This document shows positions 17,801 through 25,845 of a stretch of DNA of 64,000 nucleotides, one piece after another. The stretch is from Bacteroidales bacterium (GTDB taxonomy: Bacteria > Bacteroidota > Bacteroidia > Bacteroidales > P3). A program made the translations under genes and the position numbers. The notes beneath the pieces are model-generated. The model saw nothing but the letters and a program-made list of their open reading frames with translations, did no database searches and had not been told where the DNA came from. Position 1 is the stretch's first letter; each line of letters starts with the position of its first letter. Location of the stretch: contig JAGBOF010000010.1 in NCBI GenBank assembly GCA_017633985.1, positions 149,157 through 213,156 on the forward strand. The letters run 5' to 3'.

Positions 17801-17978
17801 CAAAAAGTTAGATAATTGGACAGATAAGACAGAAACGCGGACTATTGTCTATAATGTAATCCGCGATGATATGTATAAAAATCTTCCTGACAGTTACGGA
17901 AATCCTCTTATTGATTTTGACAATTACTGCAATAATATTTACAGATATGCTTACGAACATTACAAGCATATAGCATAA
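14829..17978 (+). CDS. hsdR: Type I restriction endonuclease subunit R
   Basis: 1049 residues. The N-terminal nuclease domain carries the PD-(D/E)xK pattern (CRTDIVGFVNGIPLLFMEFKR, about 150-171). It is followed by a DEAD-like superfamily 2 motor: Walker A FWHTQGSGKSYSM near 297-309, motif II SDEAHRSQYG near 400, motif III FTGTPL near 424 and motif VI MQTIARANRV near 675-684. The C-terminal 300 residues are helical and should bind HsdM-HsdS. The enzyme translocates DNA using ATP and cuts away from unmethylated sites. No frameshift or truncation is seen, so the system looks intact. Confidence 0.95.
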   Translation: MGKDYSENILVQESTGKVLEEKLGWKVIFAYNQEILGENGTLGRKDYSEVLLLRHLKQALLRINPWIDDKAVKKIEETLLSLPSTLSLMQINETIYGYIKDGIDIEYFNPATNRNEIRKAFVIDWNDINNNEFLAVKEMKIHGKIYNCRTDIVGFVNGIPLLFMEFKRQDVDVAYAYDNNYKHYHYAIPQLFYYNAFMILSNGLDARIGTLESKYEFFHQWKRLKEDEEGKVDLETMLLGVCNKETFLDLLENFILFDKSSGKTNKILARNHQYLGVNEALQAYKERKLLEGKLGVFWHTQGSGKSYSMVFLCSKIKRKCSGSPTFILLTDREELNKQISSTFVNCSLLPQTKTEDCIPKNAEQLYSLIPKNPSFVFTLIQKFNRENVTPLHTEFDIVVISDEAHRSQYGNFANNLNKFLPDASKIGFTGTPLMNDDEITKRTFGKYVSVYDFKRAVEDNATVPLYYENRSEKLKQLNNPQITQDILNAIDNADLDPNQQEKLEKQFAKEIHLLRAEPRLNIIAKDFVSHYSQHYGEGKAMMVCLDKVSCVMMYNKVQKYWQEEISLLEKQIKQNTSDQLQNELNARLQWMKETEMCVVVSQQQNEEETFKKWNLNIEPHRVKMNNRELDKEFKDKQNPFRVVFVCAMWLTGFDVKCLSYLYLDKPLKAHTLMQTIARANRVDENKSNGLIIDYIGIVKQLQQALATFTVGKNTTEGSSPTQDKSVLIQRLFDTLQKTEDFLKECGFELQKLINSTDFEKLMLLQDCCNAVCKDIKTRKTFVTYAQDIIKIFKFIDYSDVDTNCLQKRDAICAVYKQLMKKRRKADNTDLMVQIHGIISEYLQTEEQKNTTQHIIDISKIDFDLLKREFSKRKHKNLIFKDLKEIIIQRLEQLLDKNNSDKRTDYYLRYQDIIEQYNLAQDKAEIERCFALLMTLADELDKEQQRYIREGFTNEEELAIYDLLFKEDLSKEDIKKIKQFAPELLYRIKSEIKKLDNWTDKTETRTIVYNVIRDDMYKNLPDSYGNPLIDFDNYCNNIYRYAYEHYKHIA

Positions 17979-17988
17979 CATTAATTTT

Positions 17989-18657
17989 ATGGAAGATAAG
18001 AAAGAAAAACAGATACACCCGTTTATTGATAAAAGAGTGGAAGATTATTGCGGTAAACACCATTCCAACCGCAACGAAATATTACAAGAATTGGACCGTC
18101 AGACACATCTGAAATTTGTTAAGCCACACATGGTAAGCAGTGCGTGGCAGGGTGAGTTTTTGATGCTTATTTGCAAAATCCTAAAGCCAAAACATATATT
18201 GGAAATCGGAACTTTTTCGGGTTATGCGACTACTTGTTTCGCCCTTGCTACTGATGACAATTGCAAGATAGACACAGTGGAAGCCCTTAAGGAATATGAG
18301 CCGTTTTTAATCAAGAATTTCACCGATAACGGTGTGATTGACAAGATTCAAATGCATTTCGGACAAGGTCTTGAGGTTATTCAAGGGTTTGAAGACAATA
18401 CATACGACCTTATTTTCCTTGATGCCGAAAAAATTCATTATCCTGACTACTACCCTACGTTGGTCAAAAAACTTACAAAAGGCGGCTTACTGATTGCAGA
18501 CAACATTTTGTGGTACGGAAAAGTCGTTTTGGATTCCGTAAACGATAAAGATACTTTGGCAATAAGAAAATTCAATGATTTAATAACCCATGATGAACGG
18601 ATGGAAAGCCTCATTATACCAATAAGGGACGGTTTGATTGTAGGAAGGCGTAAATAA
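17989..18657 (+). CDS. O-methyltransferase (TrmR/caffeoyl-CoA family)
   Basis: 222 residues, class I SAM methyltransferase. Motif I is ILEIGTFSGYAT near 66-77, and the metal-binding region includes DLIFLDAEK near 141-149 and LLIADNILWYGKV near 165-177, as in family 3 enzymes. Bacterial members of this size include TrmR, which methylates 5-hydroxyuridine at tRNA position 34; that substrate is a suggestion from the family. The gene starts 10 bases after hsdR but is a common chromosomal gene, so proximity probably marks the edge of the restriction locus. Its 3' end overlaps the convergent barrel gene by 78 bp. Confidence 0.85.
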   Translation: MEDKKEKQIHPFIDKRVEDYCGKHHSNRNEILQELDRQTHLKFVKPHMVSSAWQGEFLMLICKILKPKHILEIGTFSGYATTCFALATDDNCKIDTVEALKEYEPFLIKNFTDNGVIDKIQMHFGQGLEVIQGFEDNTYDLIFLDAEKIHYPDYYPTLVKKLTKGGLLIADNILWYGKVVLDSVNDKDTLAIRKFNDLITHDERMESLIIPIRDGLIVGRRK

Positions 18658-19110
18658 ACGGCGTGAAAACGTTGCCGAAATCTCCAGCCAACTGTCTTGT
18701 GAAAACTGATAAAGCAAATTAACGTTCGCACCCGCTTCATTAAATAATCCATTATAGAAAACACTTCCGCCGACAGTCAATTTATCATTCGGACTGTATG
18801 TTGCACCAAAATATAATGATGCAGAATTTCTGTTTCTCGGACTTCTGTCGGATAATTCCCGCGCAATATTTATGTTAAATACGTTTGCACCGAAATATAT
18901 CGCCGTTTTATTGTCCAATTGCCGTTGATAATCCGCTCCGAATGTGTTTACGAAAAAATTATTGCTGAAATAATCCTGTCCGAATGACACCGAGGCATGC
19001 AAAGACATGTGTTCGCTGCTGCTGTCTGCCGCATTCATTCTTTCATGCGGCTGTGCAACAGCTCCCAATGCCGTAAAAAACAATACCGATATGAAAATAA
19101 TTTTTTTCAT
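18580..19110 (-). CDS. Small outer-membrane beta-barrel protein
   Basis: 176 residues from the ATG at 19110 (MKKIIFISVL), which follows directly on the stop of the upstream gene in a TAATG overlap; an in-frame ATG eight codons upstream is less likely because it precedes the signal peptide. Signal peptide about 1-19. The remainder shows alternating aromatic strands (KTAIYFGANVFNINI, SASLYFGATYSPND, LTVGGSVFYNG) and ends in a short aromatic terminus. No known function. The end of the gene overlaps the convergent O-methyltransferase gene by 78 bp, which is unusually long. Confidence 0.7.
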   Translation of the reverse strand: MKKIIFISVLFFTALGAVAQPHERMNAADSSSEHMSLHASVSFGQDYFSNNFFVNTFGADYQRQLDNKTAIYFGANVFNINIARELSDRSPRNRNSASLYFGATYSPNDKLTVGGSVFYNGLFNEAGANVNLLYQFSQDSWLEISATFSRRLFTPSYNQTVPYWYNEAFHPFIMGY

Positions 19111-20033
19111 TACAATTTCAAACCGTGTTTCCACTTATCAAAGAAATAAGAAACGGTGAAAGAAAGTACGTGTTGCCGCGGACAAGTCGGTACATCCATG
19201 TTAAAATATTCCCAGGAGTTATGATAAGGTTGTCCTTTCTCCGTATAACGTCCCGAGAAATCGTAATTATAATTATATAAATATGTAAGGGAAAACTGAT
19301 AAGACAACATAAACTGGAATTGCTTCCATTCCAAACCCAAACCTACCTGAACACCGCCGTCAATCTTATATGTACCGCTTGAAAGAAACGTATCGTCATC
19401 GTCAGCCCAATAATCATTTGCACCGTGTACCGTAAAATCGCATCCTATAAGGTCATAAGTGCCGTGTTCTTCGTCAATAAACGGCTCTTGCACTGCCGTG
19501 TGGAACAATCTCGGTTCATCATATTGTCCGTAATGGTCAAAAAACGAAGTTTGTCCGAAAACACCTACACCTAAAAACAATCCCGCCGATACAAGCAAGT
19601 CAACATCCTTGACAGGATACTTATAAATCATTTCAACCGGTAACTGGATATAATGAGCCTGCGCATCGATTTCCACTTGTTGCGAATTAAGTTTATAACC
19701 TTTAGTTGTCCATATAAGAGATGCCTGAACATACCATCTGTCCACCAATTTAAGCTGGGCAGTCAATCCAGCATTGAAACCAATACGGCTTCTGGTGTCC
19801 GTAAAACCTATATAATTTTTATTAATATCCCAATAAGCCAATCCGTTCCACACATCCAAGCCCTGCGCACTTGTCAAATCGCTTAAATTCAACCCTGCGC
19901 GCAATCCCAAACGTATTTTGTTTCTGTGATCATCAGGACGGCGGATTGCATTATCCAAATATCTTTGGGCATTTGCTCCGTTTAACAACGTAAAAACGAA
20001 TAAAAATGCGGTTATATACCTTTTCCAATTCAT
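19110..20033 (-). CDS. PorT-like outer-membrane beta-barrel protein
   Basis: 307 residues from MNWKRYITAF at 20033; the ATG three codons earlier is an alternative. Signal peptide about 1-22 (ends NGANAQ). The mature protein resembles the outer-membrane beta-barrel (PorT/OMP_b-brl_2) family: IRLGLRAGLNLSDL near the start, then repeated strand patterns such as RIGFNAGLTAQLKLVDRWYVQASL and a final strand HVLSFTVSYFF. A TATATTTG -7 box precedes it by 20 bases. Translationally coupled (TAATG) to the next barrel gene. Transport or assembly role cannot be told. Confidence 0.8.
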   Translation of the reverse strand: MNWKRYITAFLFVFTLLNGANAQRYLDNAIRRPDDHRNKIRLGLRAGLNLSDLTSAQGLDVWNGLAYWDINKNYIGFTDTRSRIGFNAGLTAQLKLVDRWYVQASLIWTTKGYKLNSQQVEIDAQAHYIQLPVEMIYKYPVKDVDLLVSAGLFLGVGVFGQTSFFDHYGQYDEPRLFHTAVQEPFIDEEHGTYDLIGCDFTVHGANDYWADDDDTFLSSGTYKIDGGVQVGLGLEWKQFQFMLSYQFSLTYLYNYNYDFSGRYTEKGQPYHNSWEYFNMDVPTCPRQHVLSFTVSYFFDKWKHGLKL

Positions 20034-20052
20034 ATAAATCAAATTTAATTTG

Positions 20053-20060
20053 CAAATATA
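20053..20060 (-). promoter_or_regulatory. -7 box TATATTTG for the two barrel genes
   Basis: Minus-strand match to TAnnTTTG, 20 bases before the chosen start at 20033, which also supports that start. Confidence 0.55.
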
Positions 20061-20103
20061 GTATAATTTTCCGTTTTAGTGTTAAAAAACTTTAATTTTT
20101 TTA

Positions 20104-20580
20104 CTAATCGGTTCCGAATTTTATATGATTGAATTTTGAAAGCTCCTCTTGGCTTAAGTGTAAATCAAATTTAACTTTCAAAGCCGACGGTCTGTGGGTA
20201 AAGATCAGCAAAAAGGAGAAAATATCAAATATTATACTGCCTATTTGTCTGCTTAACAACATTATAACAAAGCAAACGATGCTTATAAGTGCATAACACA
20301 TCATCTGTTTTGTGTATATCGATTTATAATTTTTAAGTTTTGTCAAAAGATCTGATGACTGCAATTTCTTTACCTGCTTTTTTCCGTATCTGTCTGCATA
20401 AAAAACCAAAGCAACAATTAATAATATGCATACAAAATTCCAATATACCGAACCGTTTGCACCGTTTGAAGAAAAATCTTTAGATACCAACGGCACCAAA
20501 AGCGTGATTACGGCAAAAAATACGGTTATAACCAACGAGGAAAACCACGAAACTTTAAGTATTTGCAAATATCTGTTCAT
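20104..20580 (-). CDS. Four-helix membrane protein of unknown function
   Basis: 158 residues with hydrophobic segments at about 12-32, 47-62, 92-110 and 112-128, a pattern of four transmembrane helices; the segment between helices 2 and 3 is basic (RYGKKQVKKL). No motif recognised. A TAACTTTG -7 box is 65 bases upstream. It is transcribed towards the barrel genes but has a 62-base gap and they have their own promoter. Confidence 0.75.
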   Translation of the reverse strand: MNRYLQILKVSWFSSLVITVFFAVITLLVPLVSKDFSSNGANGSVYWNFVCILLIVALVFYADRYGKKQVKKLQSSDLLTKLKNYKSIYTKQMMCYALISIVCFVIMLLSRQIGSIIFDIFSFLLIFTHRPSALKVKFDLHLSQEELSKFNHIKFGTD

Positions 20581-20644
20581 AGAATATTAAAATAATTTCT
20601 GTCCTTATTTATATAATTGTATAAATACGCTTTTTAAGCGGCTG

Positions 20645-20652
20645 CAAAGTTA
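20645..20652 (-). promoter_or_regulatory. -7 box TAACTTTG for the membrane protein gene
   Basis: Minus-strand match to TAnnTTTG, 64 bases before the start at 20580. Confidence 0.5.
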
Positions 20653-20770
20653 AATAATTTTTTTGTCTTTGCACTATATTTTATCAAAATATCCCTATAA
20701 TTTATTATAATGTAATAACAAAAAACCGACATTACACATTGCGCCGATGTTTTATAAAAATATTTTTCCG

Positions 20771-20778
20771 TAACTTTG
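20771..20778 (+). promoter_or_regulatory. -7 box TAACTTTG for the sialidase-like gene
   Basis: Matches TAnnTTTG, 22 bases before the ATG at 20801. Confidence 0.6.
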
Positions 20779-20800
20779 CATCAAAATACTTTTACATAAT

Positions 20801-21907
20801 ATGAAAATAAAATTCAGTTGGTTTATTGCCTTCACATGGCTTTTGGGGTCTTTTCTGCAGGCACAAAACAATGATAAAAAAGCCTTTGTCTGCGATGAAT
20901 TCCTATATGATACGGCTGTTTTCGCATCCTGTCACGCTTCGACAATCGTTCAAACCGATGAAGGTGATTTATTGGCGGCATATTTCGGCGGTTCGTATGA
21001 AGGATGTGATGATGTGTGCATATGGTTATCCCGAAAAAAATACGGAACTAATACATGGCTTTCTCCAGTTAAGATTGCAGACGGAAATCCCTACGGAGAA
21101 TTGAAAGAAAAGAAAGCTTGCTACAATCCCGTTCTGTACAAATTTCCGCAAAACGGCAAATTAGTTTTGTTTTTCAAGATAGGAAAAAATGTTCAAGACT
21201 GGACAGGATGGTACAGCGTCTCGGAAGATAACGGATATACGTGGAGTAATAAACAAATGTTGCCCGAAGGTTATTTGGGACCTATAAAAAACAAACCCGA
21301 ACTGATAAACAATAAGTTGATATGCCCTTCAAGTACGGAAAAAGGCGGTTGGAAGATTCATTTTGAAATATTTGATTTGGATAAAAACGCATGGCAATAT
21401 GTCGGACCGGTAAAAGCTGCCCGTGCCATATCAACAATGAATATGCCTAAAGGGGAAAAAGAACCTATTATATGTATTCAGCCTTCTATATTGAAACTTC
21501 CTGACGGCAGACTGACTGTTTTGTGCCGCACAAAGAACGGCCGTTTAGCCCAATCGTTCAGTAAAGACGGCGGAATGTCGTGGACGAAGGTTAAATTGAC
21601 TGATCTGCCCAACAATAACTCGGGTACTGACGCCGTAACGCTTAAAGACGGACGCCATGTATTGGTTTGCAATGACATTGCAACCAAAGACGGTCAGGAA
21701 ATGGGTGCCAGAAGTCCGTTAAGTCTGTTAGTTTTTGATAAAGACATGAAAACAGTTTTGAAAAGAATTGTTTTGGAAGACGAAAAAGATGCGGAATTCA
21801 GCTACCCTGCCGTAATACAGGGCAAAAACGGCAATTTGCACATAACATACACATGGAAAAGAAAGCGGATTGCCTATAAAGAAATAGATTTAAATCTTCT
21901 TGATTAA
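20801..21907 (+). CDS. Secreted sialidase-like six-blade propeller protein
   Basis: 368 residues with a signal peptide (about 1-21, ends LQAQN). The fold is that of the sialidase/BNR superfamily: Asp-box-like motifs at SVSEDNGYTWS (near 138-148) and SFSKDGGMSWT (near 255-265), and conserved segments HASTIVQTDEGDLLAAYFGGSYEG, KPELINNKLICPSS and RSPLSLLVFD. This branch is often annotated exo-alpha-sialidase, but classical sialidase catalytic residues (FRIP arginine, Tyr/Glu pair) cannot be assigned with confidence, so the substrate could be another glycan. Periplasmic or surface localisation is likely. A 21-bp array after the stop may terminate it. Confidence 0.8.
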   Translation: MKIKFSWFIAFTWLLGSFLQAQNNDKKAFVCDEFLYDTAVFASCHASTIVQTDEGDLLAAYFGGSYEGCDDVCIWLSRKKYGTNTWLSPVKIADGNPYGELKEKKACYNPVLYKFPQNGKLVLFFKIGKNVQDWTGWYSVSEDNGYTWSNKQMLPEGYLGPIKNKPELINNKLICPSSTEKGGWKIHFEIFDLDKNAWQYVGPVKAARAISTMNMPKGEKEPIICIQPSILKLPDGRLTVLCRTKNGRLAQSFSKDGGMSWTKVKLTDLPNNNSGTDAVTLKDGRHVLVCNDIATKDGQEMGARSPLSLLVFDKDMKTVLKRIVLEDEKDAEFSYPAVIQGKNGNLHITYTWKRKRIAYKEIDLNLLD

Positions 21908-21929
21908 TAACAACATACAAAAGCATGAA

Positions 21930-22010
21930 AAAAGACGGCGTTAAAATTTTTTAATACGGCGTTTCAGTAAAATAAAACGCCGTATTAATTTCTTAAAACG
22001 CCGTCTTTTT
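21930..22010. repeat. 21-bp array E (ACGGCG/ACGCCGT cores), probable terminator
   Basis: Cores at C21936, C21957, C21978 and C21999 are exactly 21 bp apart. The outer units GACGGCG...CGCCGTC and the inner pair AATACGGCGTTT/AAACGCCGTATT are perfectly complementary and flanked by A-run and T-run, so the array can fold into nested hairpins with a T tail on either strand. Confidence 0.8.
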
Positions 22011-22017
22011 TCAGCGG

Positions 22018-22461
22018 TATGTAATACGGAATTTTTGATACGTTGTTTAAACGGATTTTGTTAATAAAAGTGTGGAAAAAAAAGAAATTTTAAAAATTTT
22101 TAACTTCGTGTTGTTGAAAAAAATTTAAACAAAAATTCAGTAAAGTTTATTAAATAAAACTTATAATGGTTTTGTAAAAGCATGAATTAACGTTTATTGC
22201 TGACAAATTACGGTGAAAATGCAGAAAAACGAAAAAAACATTAAAAAATTTTTTTATTTCAAAAAAATAGTCTATAATTGGGCAGTTATGGTTTTATGTA
22301 ATGAGTCGGTAAATTTAAATAGTAGAAAATCAGGGTAGATAGAAAAATTTTTATTTGCTTGAGGGCATATTCTGACATTGCATGCAATCCGTCCGCCTTA
22401 TATACGGAATTTTTTCGAATTACAAGCAAAAAAATAAAAAAAAAGTAAAAAAATAAATTCA
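22018..22461. other. AT-rich intergenic region before dnaA (possible oriC)
   Basis: About 440 bases without a gene, very AT-rich with long A and T runs. One near-match to a DnaA box (TGTGGAAAA at about 22071; consensus TGTGGATAA) was seen, not a cluster. Position before dnaA and composition would fit an origin, but the evidence is weak. Confidence 0.25.
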
Positions 22462-22469
22462 TAATTTTG
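22462..22469 (+). promoter_or_regulatory. -7 box TAATTTTG for dnaA
   Basis: Matches TAnnTTTG. Transcription would begin near 22476, which lies after the in-frame GTG at 22474 and before the ATG at 22495, deciding for the ATG. Confidence 0.6.
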
Positions 22470-22494
22470 CGTTGTGAAAAAAATATTGTTTAAG

Positions 22495-23931
22495 ATGCAA
22501 AACACAGACAAAAATAAGCTGAAAAAGGTTTGGGATGAGTGCCTTAAGATATTGACCGACATTATACCGAAGGAAGAATTTGCCGTTTGGTTTTCTGACA
22601 TTACTGCCGTGAAATATGAAGATAATTTTTTGTATCTTGAAGTCCCTACAAGTTACTATTACGAATATATAGAAGCTCATTATATCGACGAATTGGGAAG
22701 AACCATCCGCAGAGTATTCGGAAGTTCCACCCAATTAAGGTATATGATACGTATAACGGATGCGAACCTAATGACAATGAACAGTGTAAATCATTCAGTG
22801 GTTGAAAACGCACCGCAACAAGCCCCCGTAATACTGAACAATCCCGATATAAAAGAGCTGCCGAACCCGTTCATCATCCCGGGAATAAAACCCATAAAGG
22901 TAGAATCCCAATTGAAAGAGAACTATACGTTTGAAAATTTCATTGAAGGGTCATGTAATAAGTTTGCGAGAAGTGCAGGTTACGCCGTTGCACAGAATCC
23001 GGGCAAAACAGCGTTCAATCCGCTTTTGATTTACTCTCCTGTTGGTTTGGGTAAGACGCATTTGGTTCATGCGATAGGTATTGAGATAAAGAAACTGCAT
23101 CCTGAAAAAACCGTATTGTACATAGGTGCCGACCAATTCATACGCCAATATGTCAAAAGCGTACAGGACAACACGACAAACGACTTTTTGCAGTTTTACC
23201 AAATGATGATAGACGTATTAATTATAGATGACATCCAATATTTGGAGAAAAAACAAGGCACACAGGATATTTTCTTCCAAATATTCAACTGGCTTCATTC
23301 ATTGGGTAAACAACTTATCATAACATCTGACAAAGCCCCTGCCGACATGGTGGGTTTCGAAGAAAGGGTTCTCTCACGTCTTAAATGGGGACTTAATGCC
23401 GAGTTGCAGATTCCCGATGTGCAGACAAGAATTGATATAATCAAAAAGAAAATAGAGAATGACGGCAACATATCAATGCCTGACGAAGTAATAGAATATT
23501 TGGCTTACAGTGTAAATACGTCTATAAGGGAATTGGAAGGTGCATTGGTTTCGGTTATGGCGCATGCTACGCTCTCCAAACAGGATATTACGATAGATTT
23601 AGCACGGGAAATAGTTGATAAATTCGTCAAATCCAATACCAGAGAGATAACAATAGAATATATTCAGAAGATGGTATGCAACTATTTCAATATATCAATG
23701 GAACAAATGCTTTCACGCTCCAGAAAAGGCGACATTGTGACGGCACGGCATATAAGTATGTATTTGGCACGCAAGCTTACAAAATCGTCATTGGTTGCCA
23801 TAGGGGATAAATGCGGCAAGAAGGATCATGCAACGGTCCTGCACGCATGCAAATCGGTGGAAAACAGCTGTCAGATAGACAAGAACTACCGCAAAAACGT
23901 TGAAGACATCGAAAAGAAAATAATTAATTAG
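22495..23931 (+). CDS. dnaA: Chromosomal replication initiator protein DnaA
   Basis: 478 residues from the ATG at 22495; a GTG at 22474 would add seven residues but lies at the predicted transcription start. Domain I (about 1-85, with WDECLKILTDIIP), a short linker, then AAA+ domain III with Walker A YSPVGLGKTHL near 178-188 and Walker B VLIIDDIQYLE near 242-252, and the DNA-binding domain IV with SRSRKGDIVTARHISMYLARKLTKSSL and the signature KKDHATVLHACKSV. It opens oriC. Followed by a strong intrinsic terminator. Confidence 0.97.
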   Translation: MQNTDKNKLKKVWDECLKILTDIIPKEEFAVWFSDITAVKYEDNFLYLEVPTSYYYEYIEAHYIDELGRTIRRVFGSSTQLRYMIRITDANLMTMNSVNHSVVENAPQQAPVILNNPDIKELPNPFIIPGIKPIKVESQLKENYTFENFIEGSCNKFARSAGYAVAQNPGKTAFNPLLIYSPVGLGKTHLVHAIGIEIKKLHPEKTVLYIGADQFIRQYVKSVQDNTTNDFLQFYQMMIDVLIIDDIQYLEKKQGTQDIFFQIFNWLHSLGKQLIITSDKAPADMVGFEERVLSRLKWGLNAELQIPDVQTRIDIIKKKIENDGNISMPDEVIEYLAYSVNTSIRELEGALVSVMAHATLSKQDITIDLAREIVDKFVKSNTREITIEYIQKMVCNYFNISMEQMLSRSRKGDIVTARHISMYLARKLTKSSLVAIGDKCGKKDHATVLHACKSVENSCQIDKNYRKNVEDIEKKIIN

Positions 23932-23940
23932 TAAATATAA

Positions 23941-23980
23941 AATGTAGATAAGTTTTTGATTACTTGTCTGCATTTTTTTG
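23941..23980 (+). terminator. Intrinsic terminator after dnaA
   Basis: AATGTAGATAAG (23941-23952) pairs with CTTGTCTGCATT (23963-23974) in a 12-bp stem with two G-U pairs, followed by seven T. Confidence 0.8.
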
Positions 23981-24003
23981 TTTTACATAATATAATAAAC
24001 AGA

Positions 24004-25689
24004 ATGGGTATCGTACTTAGCATACTGAATTTTCTCGGAGCATTGGGCTTATTCCTTTACGGAATGACGATAATGAGCGACAGTTTACAGAAATTGGCAG
24101 GTGATGGTTTACGCAGTTTGTTAAACAAAATGACCTCCAATCCTTTTAAAGGCATTCTTACAGGTATAGGAATGACAATTGTAATGAACGCATCCGCCGC
24201 AACGATAGTTATGGCGGTAAGTTTTGTCAATGCGGGTCTGCTTTCGTTAAGCGGGGCTATCACCATAATTATGGGAGCCAATATAGGAACGACATTAACT
24301 GCATGGATTATATCATTACTGGGATTTAATTTTTCAATAACCAAGTTCTGTCTTCCGCTTATTGCCCTTGCCACTCCTCTTATAATGACGAAAAAATACA
24401 AGACAACGGGTTGTTTTGTTATCGGATTTGCACTTATATTCTACGGATTGGGAATTCTGCAGTCCATGGTGCCTGATTTCACGCAACCGCAATACTCTTC
24501 ATTGGTGGAAACCGTTGCCACACTGTCAAATTATGGTTATTTGTCCATTCTTTTATTTGTCGTAATAGGTTCAATAGTTACTTTCTGCATACAATCATCC
24601 ACTGCAATGATGGCAGTTACGCTTGTAATGTGCGCAAAAGGACTTATAACATTCGAAATGGCATGTGCCTTGTGCTTGGGTGAGAATATAGGAACGACGA
24701 TAACTGCAAATATTGCCGCAATGGTGGCAAACAGAACGGCAAAACGTGCTGCCAGAGCACATTTTCTGTTCAATTTTACGGGCGTTGTATGGATTCTTAT
24801 TCTGTTCTTCCCTGTCACTTGGTTGATACGGCATTTTATTATGATGATAGGTTTTGCCGATCCTGACATCAATGCTATGAGTATACCCGTTGCACTTGCC
24901 TGCTTCCACTCTTTCTTTAATATTGCCAATTCCGCACTTCTTGTTTGGTTTATTCCTACAATGATAAAAATACTTTATAAACTTGTTCCCGACACTGATG
25001 ATGAAGAAGAATTCAGATTGAAATATATCAAACAGGGATTTATTTCTACGGGAGAAATTGCACTTGAGCCTGCAAAGAAAGAGATAGAGGTATTTTCCAA
25101 ACGTGTGGTCAAGATGTTTGATTTCATTCCAGAATTATTCACTCTTCAGGACGCCAAACAGTTTTCCAAACTTGCCGAAAGGACCGCGAAATATGAGGAA
25201 ATCACCGACCGAATGGAAGTTGAGATTGCGCATTATTTGACCAACGTATCGGAAAACGGTCTGTCGGTAAGGGGTTCCAAAGAAGTGGAGAGTATGCTTA
25301 AAATTGTTGACAATCTGGAAAGTATAGGCGATTCATGTTATCAGATGTCGCTTGCAATAGAAGGTAAAAACAAACAGCATATTGAATTCTCCGCACACAT
25401 GACCGAAAACATTGAATCCATGTTTAAACTGGTTCAGGGGGCATTACTACAGATGAATGAGAACCTTACGGAGAATTACAATTCGGTTAAATTGGACAAA
25501 GCGGAAGATTGGGAAAACAGGATTAACAAAATGAGGGACAAACTCCGCGAAGAACATACCGAATCAATCCAACACAACGACTATTCTTATCAAACGGGAA
25601 TTTTCTACAGCAATATGTTTGCACAATTGGAGAAATTAGGCGATTACATCATCAATGTAACCGAAGCAATAACGGGAAAAAAGATGTAA
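24004..25689 (+). CDS. Na+/phosphate cotransporter family protein with PhoU domain
   Basis: 561 residues from MGIVLSILNF at 24004; the longer frame from 23956 adds residues encoded by the dnaA terminator. Two inverted repeats of the Na/Pi-cotransporter (NptA/YjbB) family are seen: MNASAATIVMAVSF with GANIGTTLTAW in the first, QSSTAMMAVTLVM with GENIGTTITANIAA in the second. About nine to ten membrane helices lie within 1-330. Residues about 345-550 are a helical PhoU-like domain. The protein may import phosphate with sodium or export phosphate; neighbours do not tell. Confidence 0.92.
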   Translation: MGIVLSILNFLGALGLFLYGMTIMSDSLQKLAGDGLRSLLNKMTSNPFKGILTGIGMTIVMNASAATIVMAVSFVNAGLLSLSGAITIIMGANIGTTLTAWIISLLGFNFSITKFCLPLIALATPLIMTKKYKTTGCFVIGFALIFYGLGILQSMVPDFTQPQYSSLVETVATLSNYGYLSILLFVVIGSIVTFCIQSSTAMMAVTLVMCAKGLITFEMACALCLGENIGTTITANIAAMVANRTAKRAARAHFLFNFTGVVWILILFFPVTWLIRHFIMMIGFADPDINAMSIPVALACFHSFFNIANSALLVWFIPTMIKILYKLVPDTDDEEEFRLKYIKQGFISTGEIALEPAKKEIEVFSKRVVKMFDFIPELFTLQDAKQFSKLAERTAKYEEITDRMEVEIAHYLTNVSENGLSVRGSKEVESMLKIVDNLESIGDSCYQMSLAIEGKNKQHIEFSAHMTENIESMFKLVQGALLQMNENLTENYNSVKLDKAEDWENRINKMRDKLREEHTESIQHNDYSYQTGIFYSNMFAQLEKLGDYIINVTEAITGKKM

Positions 25690-25727
25690 AATACCTCTTT
25701 GAAAATTAGCTTATTACACATAGCAAA

Positions 25728-25806
25728 AATAAGACGCCGTTTTAAAAATTTAAAACAGCGTTTTATTTTACTGAAACGGCGTTTTAAGAAAATAAAACGC
25801 CGTCAA
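25728..25806. repeat. 21-bp array F (ACGCCGTTTTA cores)
   Basis: Cores at C25735, C25756, C25777 and C25798, exactly 21 bp apart, in alternating orientation so that neighbouring units can pair. It lies between the convergent transporter and glyS genes. Confidence 0.8.
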
Positions 25807-25845
25807 AAATTCCGTATATCATTGTTTTATTTTTTAAGGCATAAT

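Noticed and set aside
22018..22461. A firmly assigned oriC
   Set aside because: Only one near-match to a DnaA box was seen; kept as a low-confidence region only.
22474..22494. GTG start for dnaA
   Set aside because: It lies at or before the predicted transcription start given the -7 box at 22462-22469.
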